Assembly: GCF_033807575.1 (NCBI RefSeq)
Contig: NC_084723.1
Span: forward strand, 7,507,247-7,571,246
DNA length: 64,000 bases
Direction: 5' to 3'
Source of the DNA: Cydia pomonella
Lineage: Eukaryota; Arthropoda; Insecta; Lepidoptera; Tortricidae
Each line of letters begins with the position of its first letter. Position 1 is the stretch's first letter. The notes beneath the pieces are model-generated. The model was not told where the DNA came from, did no database searches, and worked only from the letters and a program-made list of their open reading frames with translations. The position numbers were made by a program, and so were the translations under genes. This document shows, in pieces, positions 11,626-25,700 of the stretch.

Positions 11626-13315
11626 AACAGCCGATTAACAACAAAATCTACCTATCTAGCGAATTCTTGGCAGTGAATGTGTCAAACTTAATTGCACAAA
11701 ATACAAAACTTTTTTTATGGTTCAACCAGAAACGAAATAATAAATATGTAATAAATACGTAAACGACTGTAGTTAGTTCGGAAACGACAATTAACATAAT
11801 TTAATGAGCGCGTTTAATCAATAGGACACATGTTCGGACGAGGCTTTTAAATTCATGAATAATTTAACTACGATGACATGACGCGGAGCAATATTCAAAT
11901 TAAACATATACATTTGTATGCTATATTAATGATCTACTTATGTAGGTATATGTTTACAGACGGTTAAATAGCTTTAAGTAACAGGTATTTAATGGAATAA
12001 CGTAGCACTTGACTGTTGTCTTTTGTTTCAGGTGTCTCTTATTTTTCTTTATTTAATCTTAATTAATTTACTTATTTGTCTTAATAAAATGGACAGCGTG
12101 AATTGGAAACTGAAATAGATGATAAAGAAAAAATGACAAAGCCCTCCAGTGGCGGAGGCCGGATCAAAAACACAAATCATTTTTTTTATAGAAATAGTAG
12201 ATTTGTTAACCAAGGGATAAAAGGCACCCATTCCTGTCGAGGTAGTTTGGTTGTATTCGCCAACAGTCCGAGACTGAAATGGTGCCTTTCACCTTAGCTA
12301 AACACCCTACTTTTCATTTCGAATACGAGGAAAGTAAAATACATGTGCAATTAAAAAAATACGGCTGAGTATAAACTTCAGTAGTATATGGTAGTATTTC
12401 TTAACGGTACTTCCATTTAACAATTTAGGTAAAAATATCGTTATTTATGGAATGGGGAGTTAATTATAAGAATGGAAATTATACAACAAACCCATTTAAA
12501 ACCAAAATTTTCATTGCATATCGTAAAAAAGAAGAAAATACCTACTCAGATAATACTGTGCTCTAGAGCAGAATCGTATCATTTTCTGCACACTTTTTAC
12601 AACAACGACCCAGTTTCAGACCATGATAAATGAAAAAAAAATGGTTCCAAAAAGATAAAAATGAAATGCACTTAACCTATATAAACACAATCGTGAGGCA
12701 TTCGAATTCGTCAAAAGTAATCATAATATACATTTTTAAAAATGAAAATACCTATATCGAATACATCGTAAAAATATTCATAAATTTACCACCGTTATTA
12801 GAATTAGGTAGGCATTGTTAAACATACAATTTGAAATATAAACGCGAGCATTAAACGAGCATGTATTAAAAAAACTGTTACATTTAATCAACAAAACCCA
12901 ACAAAACCTCATTGAATTGGTACATACTCGTATTATATCTACTCATACAATTCATACACTTGCGTACTTTTTTTATCACATTATTCGTTAAAAAACTACT
13001 TCAATTTAACTCTGGCCGCTCGCAAAAAGTTATAGGCACCTATTAAAAAGTAAAGCCCCTCGGCAACAAAAGCATTCTAAATTCAAAACTGCGAGACAAT
13101 GCCGGTCCGAATCGTGTTGGTGGCATCACGGGCGATTACTTCTAATGGACAAGCGCTGTTTGTGTACGGACTCGATAACGCTTGCTCGATACGCGCGGCG
13201 CCATGCCACTGCTTTGTAAAAAAAAACATACACTCGTGATCTACTCCCTGATACTAGAAGTTTATTGTTTATGCTATTGGATTATCCTATTGTTAGGGTT
13301 ATTGATGAAAGGTGA

Positions 13316-13720
13316 CAGAGAAAGGTGTTAATATGACGATAAAAAATAGGGAAGATATATCACAAAAAATGGTTTTCAATTCTTATTATTTTGGTATAAG
13401 CGGTGGTGGCCGAGTAGATATGACGTCCGACTTTCAATCCGGAGGTCGCGGGTTCAAATCCTGGCTCGTACCAATGAGTTTTTCGGAACTTATGTACGAA
13501 ATATCATTTGATATTTACCACTAGCTTTTCGGTGAAGGAAAACATCGTGAGGAAACCTGCAATACATCTGCGAAGAAATTCAAAGGTGTATGTGAAGTCC
13601 CCAATCCGCATTGGGCTAGCGTGGGGACTATAGCCCGAGCCCTCTCGCACATGAGAGGAGGCCTGTGCCCAGCAGTGGGACGTATATAGGCTGAATTATT
13701 ATTATTATTATTATTTTGGT
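13316..13720 (+). mobile_element. tRNA-headed SINE with LINE-like tail and (TTA)n
   Basis: The tRNA-like head (13400-13475) has an A-box-like GGTGGCCGAGTAGATATGA and a B box GGGTTCAAATCC, then the body CTTTTCGGTGAAGGAAAACA. The tail holds CCCAGCAGTGGGACG and ATATAGGCTGA followed by seven TTA repeats. This tail is widespread in Lepidoptera and may be shared with a partner LINE. The exact left border is uncertain (head begins near 13400). Confidence 0.75.
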
Positions 13721-13870
13721 AGTGGTTGACTAATAGTTTATGGTTAGAAATATTTGAATGAAAAATTGTAACAATAACTCCTTGTAAATTTGCACGAATA
13801 GTCACGAGTTGTCACGAGTCCGTGCACGCTAACTTTACAACGACATGTCATTATAACCGTCATATAATAA

Positions 13871-14000
13871 TCTGTTAAGGCATTTCCGTCAGTAGAAAAA
13901 GCGGCAAATTTAAAAAATGTTGGCACGAAGAGTTATCATCCCATAGAAAATTTGAATTTTGCGCCTTTTGTCTACTGACAAAGTTGTTTGAACGGCTGTA
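13871..14000. repeat. Fold-back MITE (CATTTCCGTCAGT family), copy 2
   Basis: The termini GGCATTTCCGTCAGTAGAAA and TGTCTACTGACAAAGTTG are inverted, with internal TTATCATCCCATAGAAAAT. It is the same family as 6778-6909. Confidence 0.65.
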
Positions 14001-14067
14001 TTTTCATAGAACTCATTTTGCATACTTTTACAAGCTGCACCAGCTGCTTCTACTTGTTACCTGCTTA

Positions 14068-15375
14068 CTGTTACTAAGTTCTGTTACTCGATTTGCAACC
14101 TCTTTATTTCCGTTAAAACAAATGCTACCGAAAAAATAAAAAATGACATAATGTGGCGGATTTGTGAGCTATAATTATATACCACACATAACGCTTATCT
14201 CGTCGTATCTATAATGAATTGGGGCCTAAAAGAGAATCGTATCGCAGTAATTGCGTTGCACAAATGTGGGCACCCGCCAAACATGATTTTGAAGTTGCTT
14301 GAAAACCTAAAAATCAACAAACAATTTGTTTATCGCACAATTATTATGAATAGATACAATAGTACTCAGAGCTTCGATGACCGTAAGAGGTCTGGAAGAC
14401 CACGCACCGTTCGGACCCCAGCTCTAATAAAGGCAGTGAAGGCGAGAATTGCAAGAAACCCCGTCGGGAAGCAAAAGTTGTTGGCAATACAGATGTCTGT
14501 GAAGAGAAGCTCCCTAAAAAAAGTTATCAATGAAGACCTTGGACTACACGCTTACCGCTGACAAAAAGGTCATTTGCTTAATGGACGATTAAAGACTATG
14601 AGGCTAGAGAGAAGTCGCGTGCTATTGAAGCGGTACGCACAAAATGGCCACCGAAAAATACTATTTACAGATGAAAAAAAATTTACCATTGAAGAATGTT
14701 GTACCACCAGAATGACAGAGTGTATGCAAAAAACAGTCAAGAGGCGATTGCGGCTGTTCCGAGAGTGCAACGAAGCCATCATCCCTCTTATGTGATGATT
14801 TGGCTGGGTGTGTCATACTCAGGGCTAACACAGGTTCATTTCTGTGGAAAAGGTGTGAAAACTGGGGCCAAAGTTTACCAGGAAACCGTTCTCGAACCAA
14901 TAGTGAAGCCCTTAAGCCACACCCTATTTCAAAACCAGCCATGGGTCTTTCAACAGGACTCAGCTCCTGCACATAAGGCAAAAACAACTCAGCCCTGGTT
15001 TCGAAGGAACAAAATTGACTTTATTGCCCACGAAGACTGGCCGTCCTCCAACCCGGACCCCCTGGATTATGCCATATGGCAGGTTATTGAGGAGAAAACC
15101 TGTGCTAAACTCCACACAAATCTTGAATCTCTCAAGCAGGCCATAGTTAAGACAGTGACGGAATTAGACATGACAATCGTGCGTGCCGCTATTGATGACT
15201 GGCCTCGTCGTTTGAGGGCCTGTGTCAAGGCCAGAGGAGGCCATTTTGAATGATATTGTCATATTAATTCCTGATTTTGTGTACTTCATTTTAATATATA
15301 CATAGTTTATTCAACTTTCGTTCGTATATTTTATGTAGATAAAGATTATTGCAGAAACAGAATTTAGTAACCAAC
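14068..15375 (+). mobile_element. Tc1/mariner element with broken transposase (copy 1)
   Basis: The ends are inverted: GTTACTAAGTTCTGTTACT on the left and AGTAACCAAC at the right, matching the fuller termini of copy 2 (31404-33259). The left end seems to have lost a few bases, and the expected TA target bases are not intact on the right. A transposase frame fills most of the element but is split by frameshifts. The element sits in C15 intron 2. Confidence 0.8.
14214..15253 (+). pseudogene. Tc1/mariner transposase, DD37D-like, frameshifted
   Basis: Three pieces in different frames make up the protein. The first (14214-14561) is the helix-turn-helix half with the basic DRKRSGRPRTVRT motif. The second reads RKILFTDEKKF, with the first catalytic Asp, around 14655-14690. 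The third (about 14696-15253) has WVFQQDSAPAHKAK with the second Asp and NPDPLDYAIW with the third. Copy 2 has NPD-LNPLD there, so copy 1 lost two codons. With those restored the last two Asp are separated by 37 residues, the maT-like spacing. Frameshifts near 14560 and 14695 make it non-functional. Confidence 0.8.
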
Positions 15376-15446
15376 CATGTTACCTACGTGCTCACCACTG
15401 CTCAGATCATACTTTTACAAGCTGTTAAAAAGCGGAAATAAATAAG

Positions 15447-15513
15447 TACAGTCAGCAAAGCTAATAGCTATTAAAAATATGCATGTGCCAAGCTAATAGT
15501 TTTGCTGACTGTA
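15447..15513. repeat. 67-bp hairpin with TACAGTCAGC ends
   Basis: The left arm TACAGTCAGCAAAGCTAATA and the right arm TTTTGCTGACTGTA (preceded by AAGCTAATAG) are inverted. It shares its extreme ends with the larger elements at 6911, 43122 and 53026. Confidence 0.65.
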
Positions 15514-15729
15514 CATAAATATTTGATCTGTAGCCTGATTGTTCATTAGATTTCAAAAATCTGTGTACCTACGAGTGGCCATTAAAAGATATTGATAACA
15601 ACTTGGTAGGTACAGCAGTCAGATTTAATTAGGCTAAAATATCTAATTTTGAGATGTTATTAATTTTTAGTTATAACAAGAGGGCTACCGCGAACATCGT
15701 CCTAGAGGTCGATTCTAATTTAAAAAAAA

Positions 15730-15880
15730 TGTTATGGTTTTGAACTGGATTTGACACGACCTTAACGATCGTCTTGGTGACTGGCGCGCATTACACGCAC
15801 GATGATCACTTCAGTTCTCATGCACTAATCAGCGTGAGCGATCTTCAAGGTCGTGTCAAAATAAAATCAAAACCGTAACA
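15730..15880. repeat. Fold-back MITE (TGTTAYGGTTTTGA ends)
   Basis: TGTTATGGTTTTGA and TTTGACACGACCTT at the left are matched in reverse by AAGGTCGTGTCAAA and TCAAAACCGTAACA at the right. The arms are about 45 bp. It is non-coding. Confidence 0.7.
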
Positions 15881-16561
15881 AATTGTTAAATCTGAATTGC
15901 ATAAATCATATATGAAATTATACGGATCTGGATCGGGATCCACAGATGTTCCCATACATTTTAGATCCGTCGTGCAAAGGCAAACCCTACATAAGAGTAA
16001 AAGACGGTTTTCGAAGTGAAACTCGTGCTTGCCGGGCGATCGGAACGACTCCGCAGGTAGGCCGTGTTAATGGGTTTTATCTCGAACTTATTGTTTTGTT
16101 TAGTATTAGCCTGTTTATCGGTTAATGAGAACCGACTAGGCGCCGATATGCTGCTTGATTAATTCTTCCACTAATACCGGAGACAAGTTAAAGATTAGGG
16201 GCAAGTTGGCATCGTTGGCATAGTACTTATATTAATGTAAGTTTTGTAAAAAATGAATAGTTGGTGCGACCTCGCGTCAGAAAATGTTCAACACTGCGAG
16301 ATTATTTATTTAGCATTGATAATAGTGAAATTTGGTTTTGTCCATGGCGGTTGTATTATATTCTTAAGAATACTGCTTTTAGGATCTTCTTATGAAGTTG
16401 ATTTTGATCTCACTTGCAGTCATTTTATCGACAAATAAAAGTGCTTGCAATTTTTGTTAGGCAACCTTTGACCATTTTCTTATTTTTTTCCTAAACAGAA
16501 CCATTAAGACTATTGAGGGGCAATGAGGATTGAACTCACTACCTTGCTATAAGAAACTCAC

Positions 16562-16790
16562 CTCCATTTCGTCCTTCGATTTTGAAACCACGTCTTGACT
16601 TGCGCGTCGGTCATCTTCAACGTCTTCGCTAAACTCGCCCTCTCCGCCGACGCCAGGTACTTCTGCTTGTGGAACCGCTTCTCCAGCTCGGCTATTTGCA
16701 GGCGAGTGAAAGAGGTGCGGGGTTTCTTGCGTTTCGGCGGCGTTCGGTTCTGGTATGGGTGGCCGATCCGCCTTGTGATGGGGAAGGAGG
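16562..16790 (-). CDS. C15: C15/TLX coding exon 2 (homeobox)
   Basis: The minus-strand acceptor CTCTTTCCAG (16800-16791) precedes the exon, and the donor AG|GTGAGT follows at 16562/16561. The 229 bases encode residues 174-249. They hold the linker GHPYQNRTPPKRKK and the homeodomain with TSFTRLQIAELEKRF, KQKYLASAERASLAK, and recognition helix QVKTWFQNRRTKW. The invariant Trp48, Phe49, Asn51 and Arg53 are all present. The final AG gives the start of an Arg codon to be completed by the next exon, outside the window. Confidence 0.95.
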
Positions 16791-19700
16791 CTGGAAAGAG
16801 AGTTAAGTGTGAGACATATCTAAAATGGAATGTGGGCCATTTTATTTAAAATTACATACTACAGTTTTATTTGAAATTCGGGAATTCTTTAATGTTATTT
16901 CCAATCAAAATCACGAGCTCTTTCGATCCCTATGTGTCCCTAAATTTTCATACATTTGTCATTCTAATACCGTCATACAATTAAGTCTATTAAAAATTAT
17001 AATGGAATGGAAATAAAAATCTTGGGACGATTTTTTCTCCTATTTAAATTGAAAGTGCTTGTAATTCTGTGTAGAAATAACATAAAACCACCCATATTTT
17101 AATAAAATGTGTCTAGTGTACAACTTTACATAAAATGGTCCATATAATTAAATCCACATACAAATTTAGGTGACACTAAAAGTCTTTATTCTACAATTTA
17201 GGCATATTACACATTGAAAGTCGCCAACTACCACCGGTTGTAATCACACAGCCCCGAGAAAATACCGGCGCACGGAATGTGGTAGGACCTATTTTTTCAA
17301 AAAATATACATTAACTCTTAGACATACGTAGGTGTAGTTGACAAGTGCTACTATTGTCCACTGTCCACCTTAATCGAATGGGCACCTTCAATTTAAGACA
17401 TATTTAGGTGTAGTTGTTGAACTTTGGAGGATAATAAATTAAAAGTAGGTAAACCTAAATATTTAGATTAGATATTAGCCATACAAGAATTAATAACTTT
17501 CGTTTTTAACAACTATTAATGCAACTAACCTAACCTAAACAATAAAAATCTTGTCTGATAATAATAGAATTTCAGCTTCCAATTCCAATTAGATTTCTCA
17601 CATTCAATTATACCTAATCTTATTAGATTTATTAGCTCACAAAGCTCAAGAAGTAATTTATTTTCATAAGTTTCATAACGCATTATCATTTTACTCAGAT
17701 TACTAATCATAGATACATAATTTCTTATTAAAATAATTATTTCCTCCGTTTTATTCATAAAAACCCAAGCATTAAACATCATCTGCATATTATCTTGGCA
17801 ATTCAACCACGGTTTAATAGCTCCCTCATGAATAAATAAAAATCTCATTAAACATAAAGCTCTATTATGTACGTTTGTAAGTATGTATGTATGTTAAATT
17901 GCCCGAACAATTGGTATAAAAGTACAGGCTATTATGCGAAACGATTTTAGGCTCGTAATAAAACTGAAATTATATGTTCGCTGGAACTTGACTTGACCAG
18001 TGTACGAATCAGGTCAAATATCCTCAATAAAATATTTAAAAAAAATCATTCATACAATAAGTTAACGTGCTATTTAAGGATTTCTACGGGAACTAGAAAT
18101 CAACAACTACCCGCAACTTCACTACACCTTATAAAACAACGTCCCTCGCCGCGTCTGTCTGTTTATATGTAAATATGGATGTGCGCGATAAACTCAAAAA
18201 CTACTGAACGGATTTTCATGCGGTTTTCGCCTGTCGGTAGAGTGATTCTTGAGTAAGATTTAAGTGTATAATTTGCTGTCCAACCCGTGCGAAACCGTTT
18301 ACACACTTCCAATATACTTCCATGTAAATTGAGGTTATAAATTCTTCTCTCCTAAAAGTTAATAATAACCTGTACAACAGTTTTTTCATGATCTAATAAA
18401 TATCCAAATATGTTAACACTTATGAAAATAGTGGGATGTATTGTAAAGATAAGTAAAAGCATGTCTGTCAATAACTTGGTGGCCTTGGTGGCAAACCGAC
18501 CACATATGCCACGTTTTCAATCAAAAGGTTCTCGTAATCTACGTACCACATTGTTGGTGGTCGATCAAGTAGATTTCCTAATGGCGATAGCACCTTATTG
18601 ACAACCTATATTAAGTAGGTACCTTTATTTAGTTGAAAACTGCAAATATATTTAACATTTAAAACATTCGCGTTGAAAACATGTTAAAAAACATTATATT
18701 TTATATATCGGGTCTATCGCAAATTAATTTTGTAATGGTACTCCCGCATTGGCCGTTATAAAATGTTATATAACATCGTGTGACAGGGACAACATAATAA
18801 ATTACAATCATGATGTCCCTGTCACACGATGTTGTATATCGTGTTATACACATACCTACATTGGTTGTTATAAAATGATATACAACATCGTGTACCTATG
18901 TATGTATGTGCATATATATTTTATGATACTTTTCTTCGCATTTTGAATAACAACTTTATATAACGCAGCGGCTTACGTGAGCGAATAACCCGCGAACGCG
19001 AAACAGCGCGGCGCGGCGCGGGTGAATTCAATTCAATCCTTTGATACCTACGTGGGCGATATCGTTGTGAACGCGAATGCCGTTGGGCCGGCGCCGCGCG
19101 CCGCGCCGCGTCGCATTCGAGAGTTATTCGCTTACGTGAGCCGCTGCGTAAGTATTCTCGTTTGAAAAAATAAAGCTCTAGTTCAGTAATAGTCACTTTA
19201 GTACTATGATATTATCAATAAAAACAACAGTTATAGCTCTAATTACCACTGTAAAACCATTTCCTACTTGTTTGAAATCGCTCTCAATGTTATTATATGT
19301 AGGAAGCACTGTATATAATCGATTTAACATCAAGAATGTTAAACATGTTTTGTATGTGGAAAACCACAAAAATAGTAAATGGATCCATTAGACTACAATA
19401 GCCATAAATATCATTTTATATCATTGGCATTGAACATAATGTTAACGACCAAGCTCATTTCACGCATCATTTAATACAAATCGATCTATTACGAGAACCA
19501 GCCATTACTCGACTATTACCGAACGCTGGCCAATCACAACGCTCGGTTTGTAACGTAATTTATTGAGTTTCGAATTTTAAAAACGTATCCCGCCGCCATC
19601 TTGGTAATTTTGAAAGCTACGTGTAACTGCTACTTTGGAATGATTACCTTATTATTTTTAATGGCGTATGGGATAAGTGCGTTATTATGATTTTCTAGAG

Positions 19701-22700
19701 TTTTATTTTAAACTGAATCGTAATCTTTTATTGCCTTTAAATCTCTAGTACTCCAACTAAGCTAAAATATACTTTACAGTACATATGGTGGTACTTTACC
19801 GCACTAGTGCGAATATTAGCATATTACGTTACTGTGTCGAACATTTAAAGGGCCATATGTACTGTAAAACGTTGTACGATACATGTGCGAATAGGTAATT
19901 CGCACTTTTATCGTAATGTACTATTAACATCGCATTCTCACAAAAACCCACTTATATAGGTAGAAAATAATTAAAGATCCCCGATATACCAACAGCAATC
20001 TACAAAACTGAACCTTAAACGCTTCCAAATTCAAATTACGAATTCATATTTCATTCTTTTCAAATATGGAAGCGCATTAAACGTCGTGCTCCCATTGGCC
20101 GAGCGGCGTAATGGCGGCGTGACGTGACCACAAATGATGTACAATTGCAGGGGAATACATAACTTGTTGGATTGTTACTCGGTGCTAAGTTTAAGTTTGG
20201 TTAGGTTAGATTGGGAATGGAAATGTTAGGAATCATTGCGTTGTTTTCGTCTGTTTAACCTATTCAGCGCTAATCACGACACGTTGTCGTTTTGCATCTA
20301 CGAAGCATTTTTGCTACATACCGGGAAACCGCACTTAGCGCTACGACCGTAGCTCAGTGGTGGCCTGTAACTTGAGACTGAATAGTTAAATATTAGAAAG
20401 CCCTTAATTCTTCTAAAAAAAATGTAATAATTTGTACAATGAATGGCTCTACATATATAAATGGTCAAAACAGCTTAGACGGCTTACTTGCATTTTAAAC
20501 AAATGAAAGTACTGATAAAATACCAAATAATTATTCCCCATCTACGCACTATAAAATCACTAAATTGACGATGGTAGGTACTACTAAATCGTTTTACAAG
20601 TTATGATACAATATACAAGCAATGATTTATTATAACTCAAGATAGGCATTATTATAGGCAAATTGAAGTACACTGTACTTACAAGTGATATTTAGTCGCA
20701 TCTGGTAAGCGAGGGATGTGCACGTGCTAACATGCTCCCGCTCACCGAAAGAGAAAGACACATGCTCATGTTTAACAACGAGTATGACAAAGATGAATGG
20801 AATGCGAAAATTGAACAAAAATAACAGATTTCTTCGTAGGTATAGAAATATATATGGAAGTATTTTTTGTGCTTCTTATGTATGAGTATTACTTATGTAT
20901 GGTTATTTAATCTCATTGTTTACAGGTAGGTATCTAAAAAGGAACTTCGAGTTAACATCACAGACAGCTGGTTTCCTTTGCACACATCACTTTTTTGAAT
21001 ACCACAAATACCACAATCTAGGCGCCAATAGATAATCTAAGACGGAGCGTAGTTACGATTCGTTATCTATTAAAAATAAATCACTAGCTCTCTATCACTT
21101 ACATTTCTTTAAATGTTTCAGAATACCAATGTAAACATAATTATAAACACTGTCAACTTTGTTAAACTTCCACTTCTAGAGATGGGACGAATATTCGGTA
21201 TTCGGCAAGTTTTCCAATGTTCGTATTCAGCTTAATTATTCGGTTAAAAATGCAGAATTTTCGGCAAATGTTTTATATTCTGTTTGTCTTGTTGCAACAA
21301 TATAAAATGTTAGCTCCTTCACAAAAGTTTTGAAGTACTCTCTTCCACCGGGTTACGGTTTCCCGTTGTCATTAAAACACATGATTAGACATGTTTAATC
21401 CATAGGATGTTGTCATAATCATAGTCATTTATTTATTGCATCAATGGTATTACAAGATGTTCTTATATTTTAGTCAGTACAGACATGGATCCTACTAGTG
21501 GTAAAATTTTAAAACTATAGGTAGGTAACTAATCTTAAACTAAGTTGCACACAAACATAAAATAAAGATAGGATATAATAATGAAACATAGTTGATATTC
21601 ATATTCATATTCATATCATTAATTGCATACATGTGTTTACAGTAGGACTTATTTGTATCTTAGGTGACAACAATGCACCCGTTAGGACATATTAGCAACA
21701 TTGTTGTTATATTAATAATACGTAATCTAATATCTTATAATTAAAATATAACATTTTGACATTATTAGTATTAACTTCAATTTATTCAAAAATATCATTT
21801 AGAAAATCGTTTAAGGAATAATAGCATTTTTGTAATAATTATATTTGACCATATGGAGAGTTGGAAATTTATTTAAGTGTCCCTGGCCTTGCTTTTTGAC
21901 CTGTGATGCAAAGGAAGCGATTTATATCTTCAGTTACTAATATAAATAAAGCATTTTCAAAAGGTTTATTAGGATTATACAGATGAATCGAATAATTCGG
22001 ATCGGTAAGGTCTAAACCGAAAATTCGGCCTAATATTCGTATTCCGCAAACTCCATACTCCGAATACGGCCCATCTCTAATCACTTCACTAATCATTCCG
22101 CTAAACAGTAGCCATTTTTCTTGCGAATCGCGGCACGACATCCATTTTGTTGATTATTCGTACTGTAATCGAGTCCTGCACGAATCTAGAATAATAATAG
22201 AATCTAGGCCGAATTAAAGTACTGAATAATTGGCTGCGGCAAGACAAAGGGATTTATGGAGGCTATGATTATGTTGATTTTATGGAGCATACTGTTTTGT
22301 TATAATGGGTAGCTGAAGTTTACTCACCGTTGTAAATAACGCTTTTACATTACCGGCGTGCCGGTGGCAACGAATTTCAAATGAATAATCAGAACATTTC
22401 CATTTGAATTACCAGTGTCCATATAATTTGATGATTTTCTTGATATGATTGCCTCATGGCATTAAGTCCGCCTTTTGTACTATAAGGTTTTCTTTTGTGC
22501 AATAAAGATTAAATAAATAAATTTTGCAAGTATACATGTCACCAATTCACAGAATATAACTGGTTGCTGGTTGTTTTATCTGGAAAAGTCGGCTTGTTTA
22601 AGACTTAAACAGTTTATATCAAAATTGGTTATGTAATATTTACACCCAGCCGCAAAATTACATAGCCATTGTAAATAATTTCGTTCATTTGTGCCCGTGC

Positions 22701-25700
22701 AATTTTGGAGCTCGCCTTACGGTCACCGACTTTACCCTTTGACCCGTTTACGGTTCAAATAAATCCTAAATGGCTCAACAATTAATGTCCGTGACTGTAC
22801 CTCCAAATACGACGAAATCTTATTATTTTCATGCGTCAGCATTTTTCGGTGTAAAAATTAAAAAAAAAAAAACGCCAAGACATCCGTCTGTGCAAAACAT
22901 TTACTAACTTATAAATAACTAAAAAAGATACGATCAGAATCAAGTCATATTTTCTATCTAAAAAGCCGTCAAGATGATCATAATTTACAGGCAAGAAGGA
23001 ACGACTGAGAGAAAACAGAGATATTACATTAAAGCATCAGTACCTTCCAAGTTCCAGCATTTTCCTTTAACATTACATTATTTTTAAAGCCAGTGTTCCT
23101 GATTTAGTGCTCAGGATAAGATTATTGTAATGCGGGTTACATTCTTATCACGGCAGATAGCATTATTTCCATATGGAGCTCAACAATCATGGCTTCCCTT
23201 TGAAACGGAGCGTAACTTAAAGGTTTGTCTGCAAATTAGAAGAAAATAAGGCCATTATGGAATGGACGCCATGCTACTACCCACAGCCATACTACCAATC
23301 AATATTTTTACCAAAGTTGCTGTAGAGTAGTATTATTAACACAAGAAAACGTGGAAAAAAGAGTTGAGTTTCATTCACTTTAACCTTGACCTTTTTAAAT
23401 TAAAAATAATAAGAGCATCTACATTAAAAACAATTAATCGTTTATTAAAAAAACTGCAATTCTGAGCACACAAAATAACCCAGCTTTAATCAAACCTGCA
23501 CACAAAACAAAGCCTCCAAAAAGGAAAGACCACATAGCTCTTTCGCGTATTCCCATTTCTTACAAAGTAGAATGCTCAGGTAAACCAATATAACTTGGTA
23601 CAGCAAATATCCATCATTAAGGATGTTGACTGTACTTATTTAGTAGTATTTATTTAAAAAAATGTAGTCAATTTATTTTATTCGTATATTAGTTAGTAGA
23701 GCTCAACGAGGGGGGGCGGGTTTAGGGTCGGCATCGCGCATATAACTCCTCTGGAGTTGCAGGCGTACATAGGCTACGGACACTGCTTACCATCAGGCGG
23801 GCCGTATGCTTGATTGCCACCGTCGTAGTATAAAAAATAAATAAAAAAGTTCAATTTTCTATATCGAAAGGGTGAAAAGTTTTGTTACAAAATAAGAATT
23901 AAAGGTTATTTGATGGTTGAATGAAGGTTGCTTTACAGGCCTAGGTGTGTAAGGTGTGTATGAAATTCCTTTACATATCATCTTCACTCATCGCTCCTAA
24001 GCAACTTGTTTATTTAAGTGCGCTTTGTAATAGGGTATGATTTGACCATTGACATATATCTAAGGACGAGCCTTACGGGCAATAAGAATGGGGCTAGAAC
24101 AGGGGTATCACGCACACAAGTAACAACGCGATTGGTTGATGAGTTCGCATCACGCGCGCGATTGGTCGCAACTAGTTGCGTTAGACTGTATAGGCTCACA
24201 TTCGTGAGTGACACCACTGAACTAGCACCATTCTTAGTCCTCGAAAGGCCCGTCCTTAGATATATGTCAATGGTCAAATCATACCCCATTAGAAAACGCA
24301 TTTAAAATAAATAAACAAGTTGCTTATGAGGGACCTGGATGATATGGTGTTATATTGGTTCCTGGGGCAAAATTTCCTATAAAGTTTATAAGGCGGTATA
24401 CTACATAGATCATTGGATATTTGTGTTAATTAAATAATCTTATCCAAGTGTTAGAACTAGCTAGGTGATGAACTAAGCTTTCGCCGGTCCAATGCCACCC
24501 TGATCTTGATCGGGGCACAAAATAATACAAATTGGCGGCAAGCCACCTAGAAATCACTGTCGGAATCTTGCAAGGTAATATTGTTTGGAAACCCGGTTTT
24601 CAACCAGGTAGAAGGTATTTTCTTGATACGGCGGTTTTTCTGAAGTACCTAGTACCAGCGAAAAATGGCGAGAAATCGAACGGCAAGCAAAATCTGCGCC
24701 TGATGTCAGCAGTTGACCACGCCGCTCTGCAAAGAGTACAACGACAAAGAAGAAAAGGTACATTTTGTAATTTTGCTGCCTTTTGGCTACTTTTCAATAT
24801 ACTTGATTTACCTAATAAGGTATAATTAGGTAAATTAAGTATATTGCATAGGAGGGTCTGCCATCTTCAGGATCGGAAGCATAAACATGTACATTGACAC
24901 TTCACGCCAAAGCAAGTGCTGCCATCTACCGTTCTCGTACGTTCTCTTGAGCATAGTAGGTTCTGCCATCTTTTGAGCTACATTCGAACCATAAACGTCA
25001 CATTTAGAAACTCGCGCCGAAAATCTGACGTCTCCTGTGTTGCCCCTACAGTTTATGCACGCTTCCTGTATATTTTTCCTTTTCGTTGTGAACGATAACC
25101 GTAGTTAAAGATAATAAGAATTGGACCCGGGTACGTCCTTTGGACCCGGGTACGTCCTTAAACTACGTTCACAAGAGAGGCATGGGCTCTGTGTGGTAGG
25201 GCACAGCACAGCGGATGTCATTCCAGATCTAGAGCAGAGCCCAACTGGGGAAGTACCTCCTGCATCTTACAGAAAATCGCAGCCAAATAACACTAGACCC
25301 AACTCATAGTGTTGTGTTCCTGCCGGTGAGTAAGGTTGCCAGAGCTCAACGAGGGGTGGGAGGGGGTTAGGGTCGTCAACGCGCATGTCACTCCTCTGGA
25401 GTTGCAGGCGTACATAGGCTACGGATACTGCTTACCATCAGGCGGGCCGTTTGCTTGATTGCCACCGACGTAGTATAAAAAAAAAACTATTGTCATTTTG
25501 GCTACGCTTTACCATGAAAAGCGTTTGGAACAGCCAACCTTACCCTTATATAGAGCCGATTAGTTACACACTGTCACAAGGGATCAGCCCGAAAAGGGTA
25601 CGTAAACGAGGTTCCGCCGACCGTAATCCAGTTAGCGGTATGATTCATGCGTGTTGGTAGCACTGGGGCTTTTAAAAGATGGAACAGCGAAAAATCTATT

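Larger units (their letters stand above)
1..16561 (-). other. C15/TLX intron 2 (partial, runs off the left edge)
   Basis: This stretch follows the donor site of the homeobox exon (minus-strand AG|GTGAG at 16562/16561). No exon encoding the expected conserved tail after the TLX homeodomain (a basic then Glu/Arg-rich helix starting RRQTAEERE in relatives) was found on the minus strand, so the last exon is taken to lie left of base 1. What the stretch holds is mostly repeats, listed separately. In 1-1940, 2310-3400, 3530-6770, 8230-9360, 11630-13390 and 15885-16560 I see only AT-rich non-coding DNA. That this is intron is inferred from the exon positions. Confidence 0.6.

Noticed and set aside
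13400..13475. tRNA-like sequence with A and B boxes
   Set aside because: It continues into a SINE body and (TTA)n tail and has no acceptor stem closure, so it is a SINE head. The same holds for 32013, 50691, 56349 and 55107.
1..16500. Last C15 exon
   Set aside because: I looked on the minus strand for the expected Glu/Arg-rich tail after the homeodomain and found no matching GC-rich stretch with an acceptor; it must be outside the window.
24014..24305. Two 95-residue open frames, one on each strand
   Set aside because: They are mirror images caused by the palindromic MITE, not genes.
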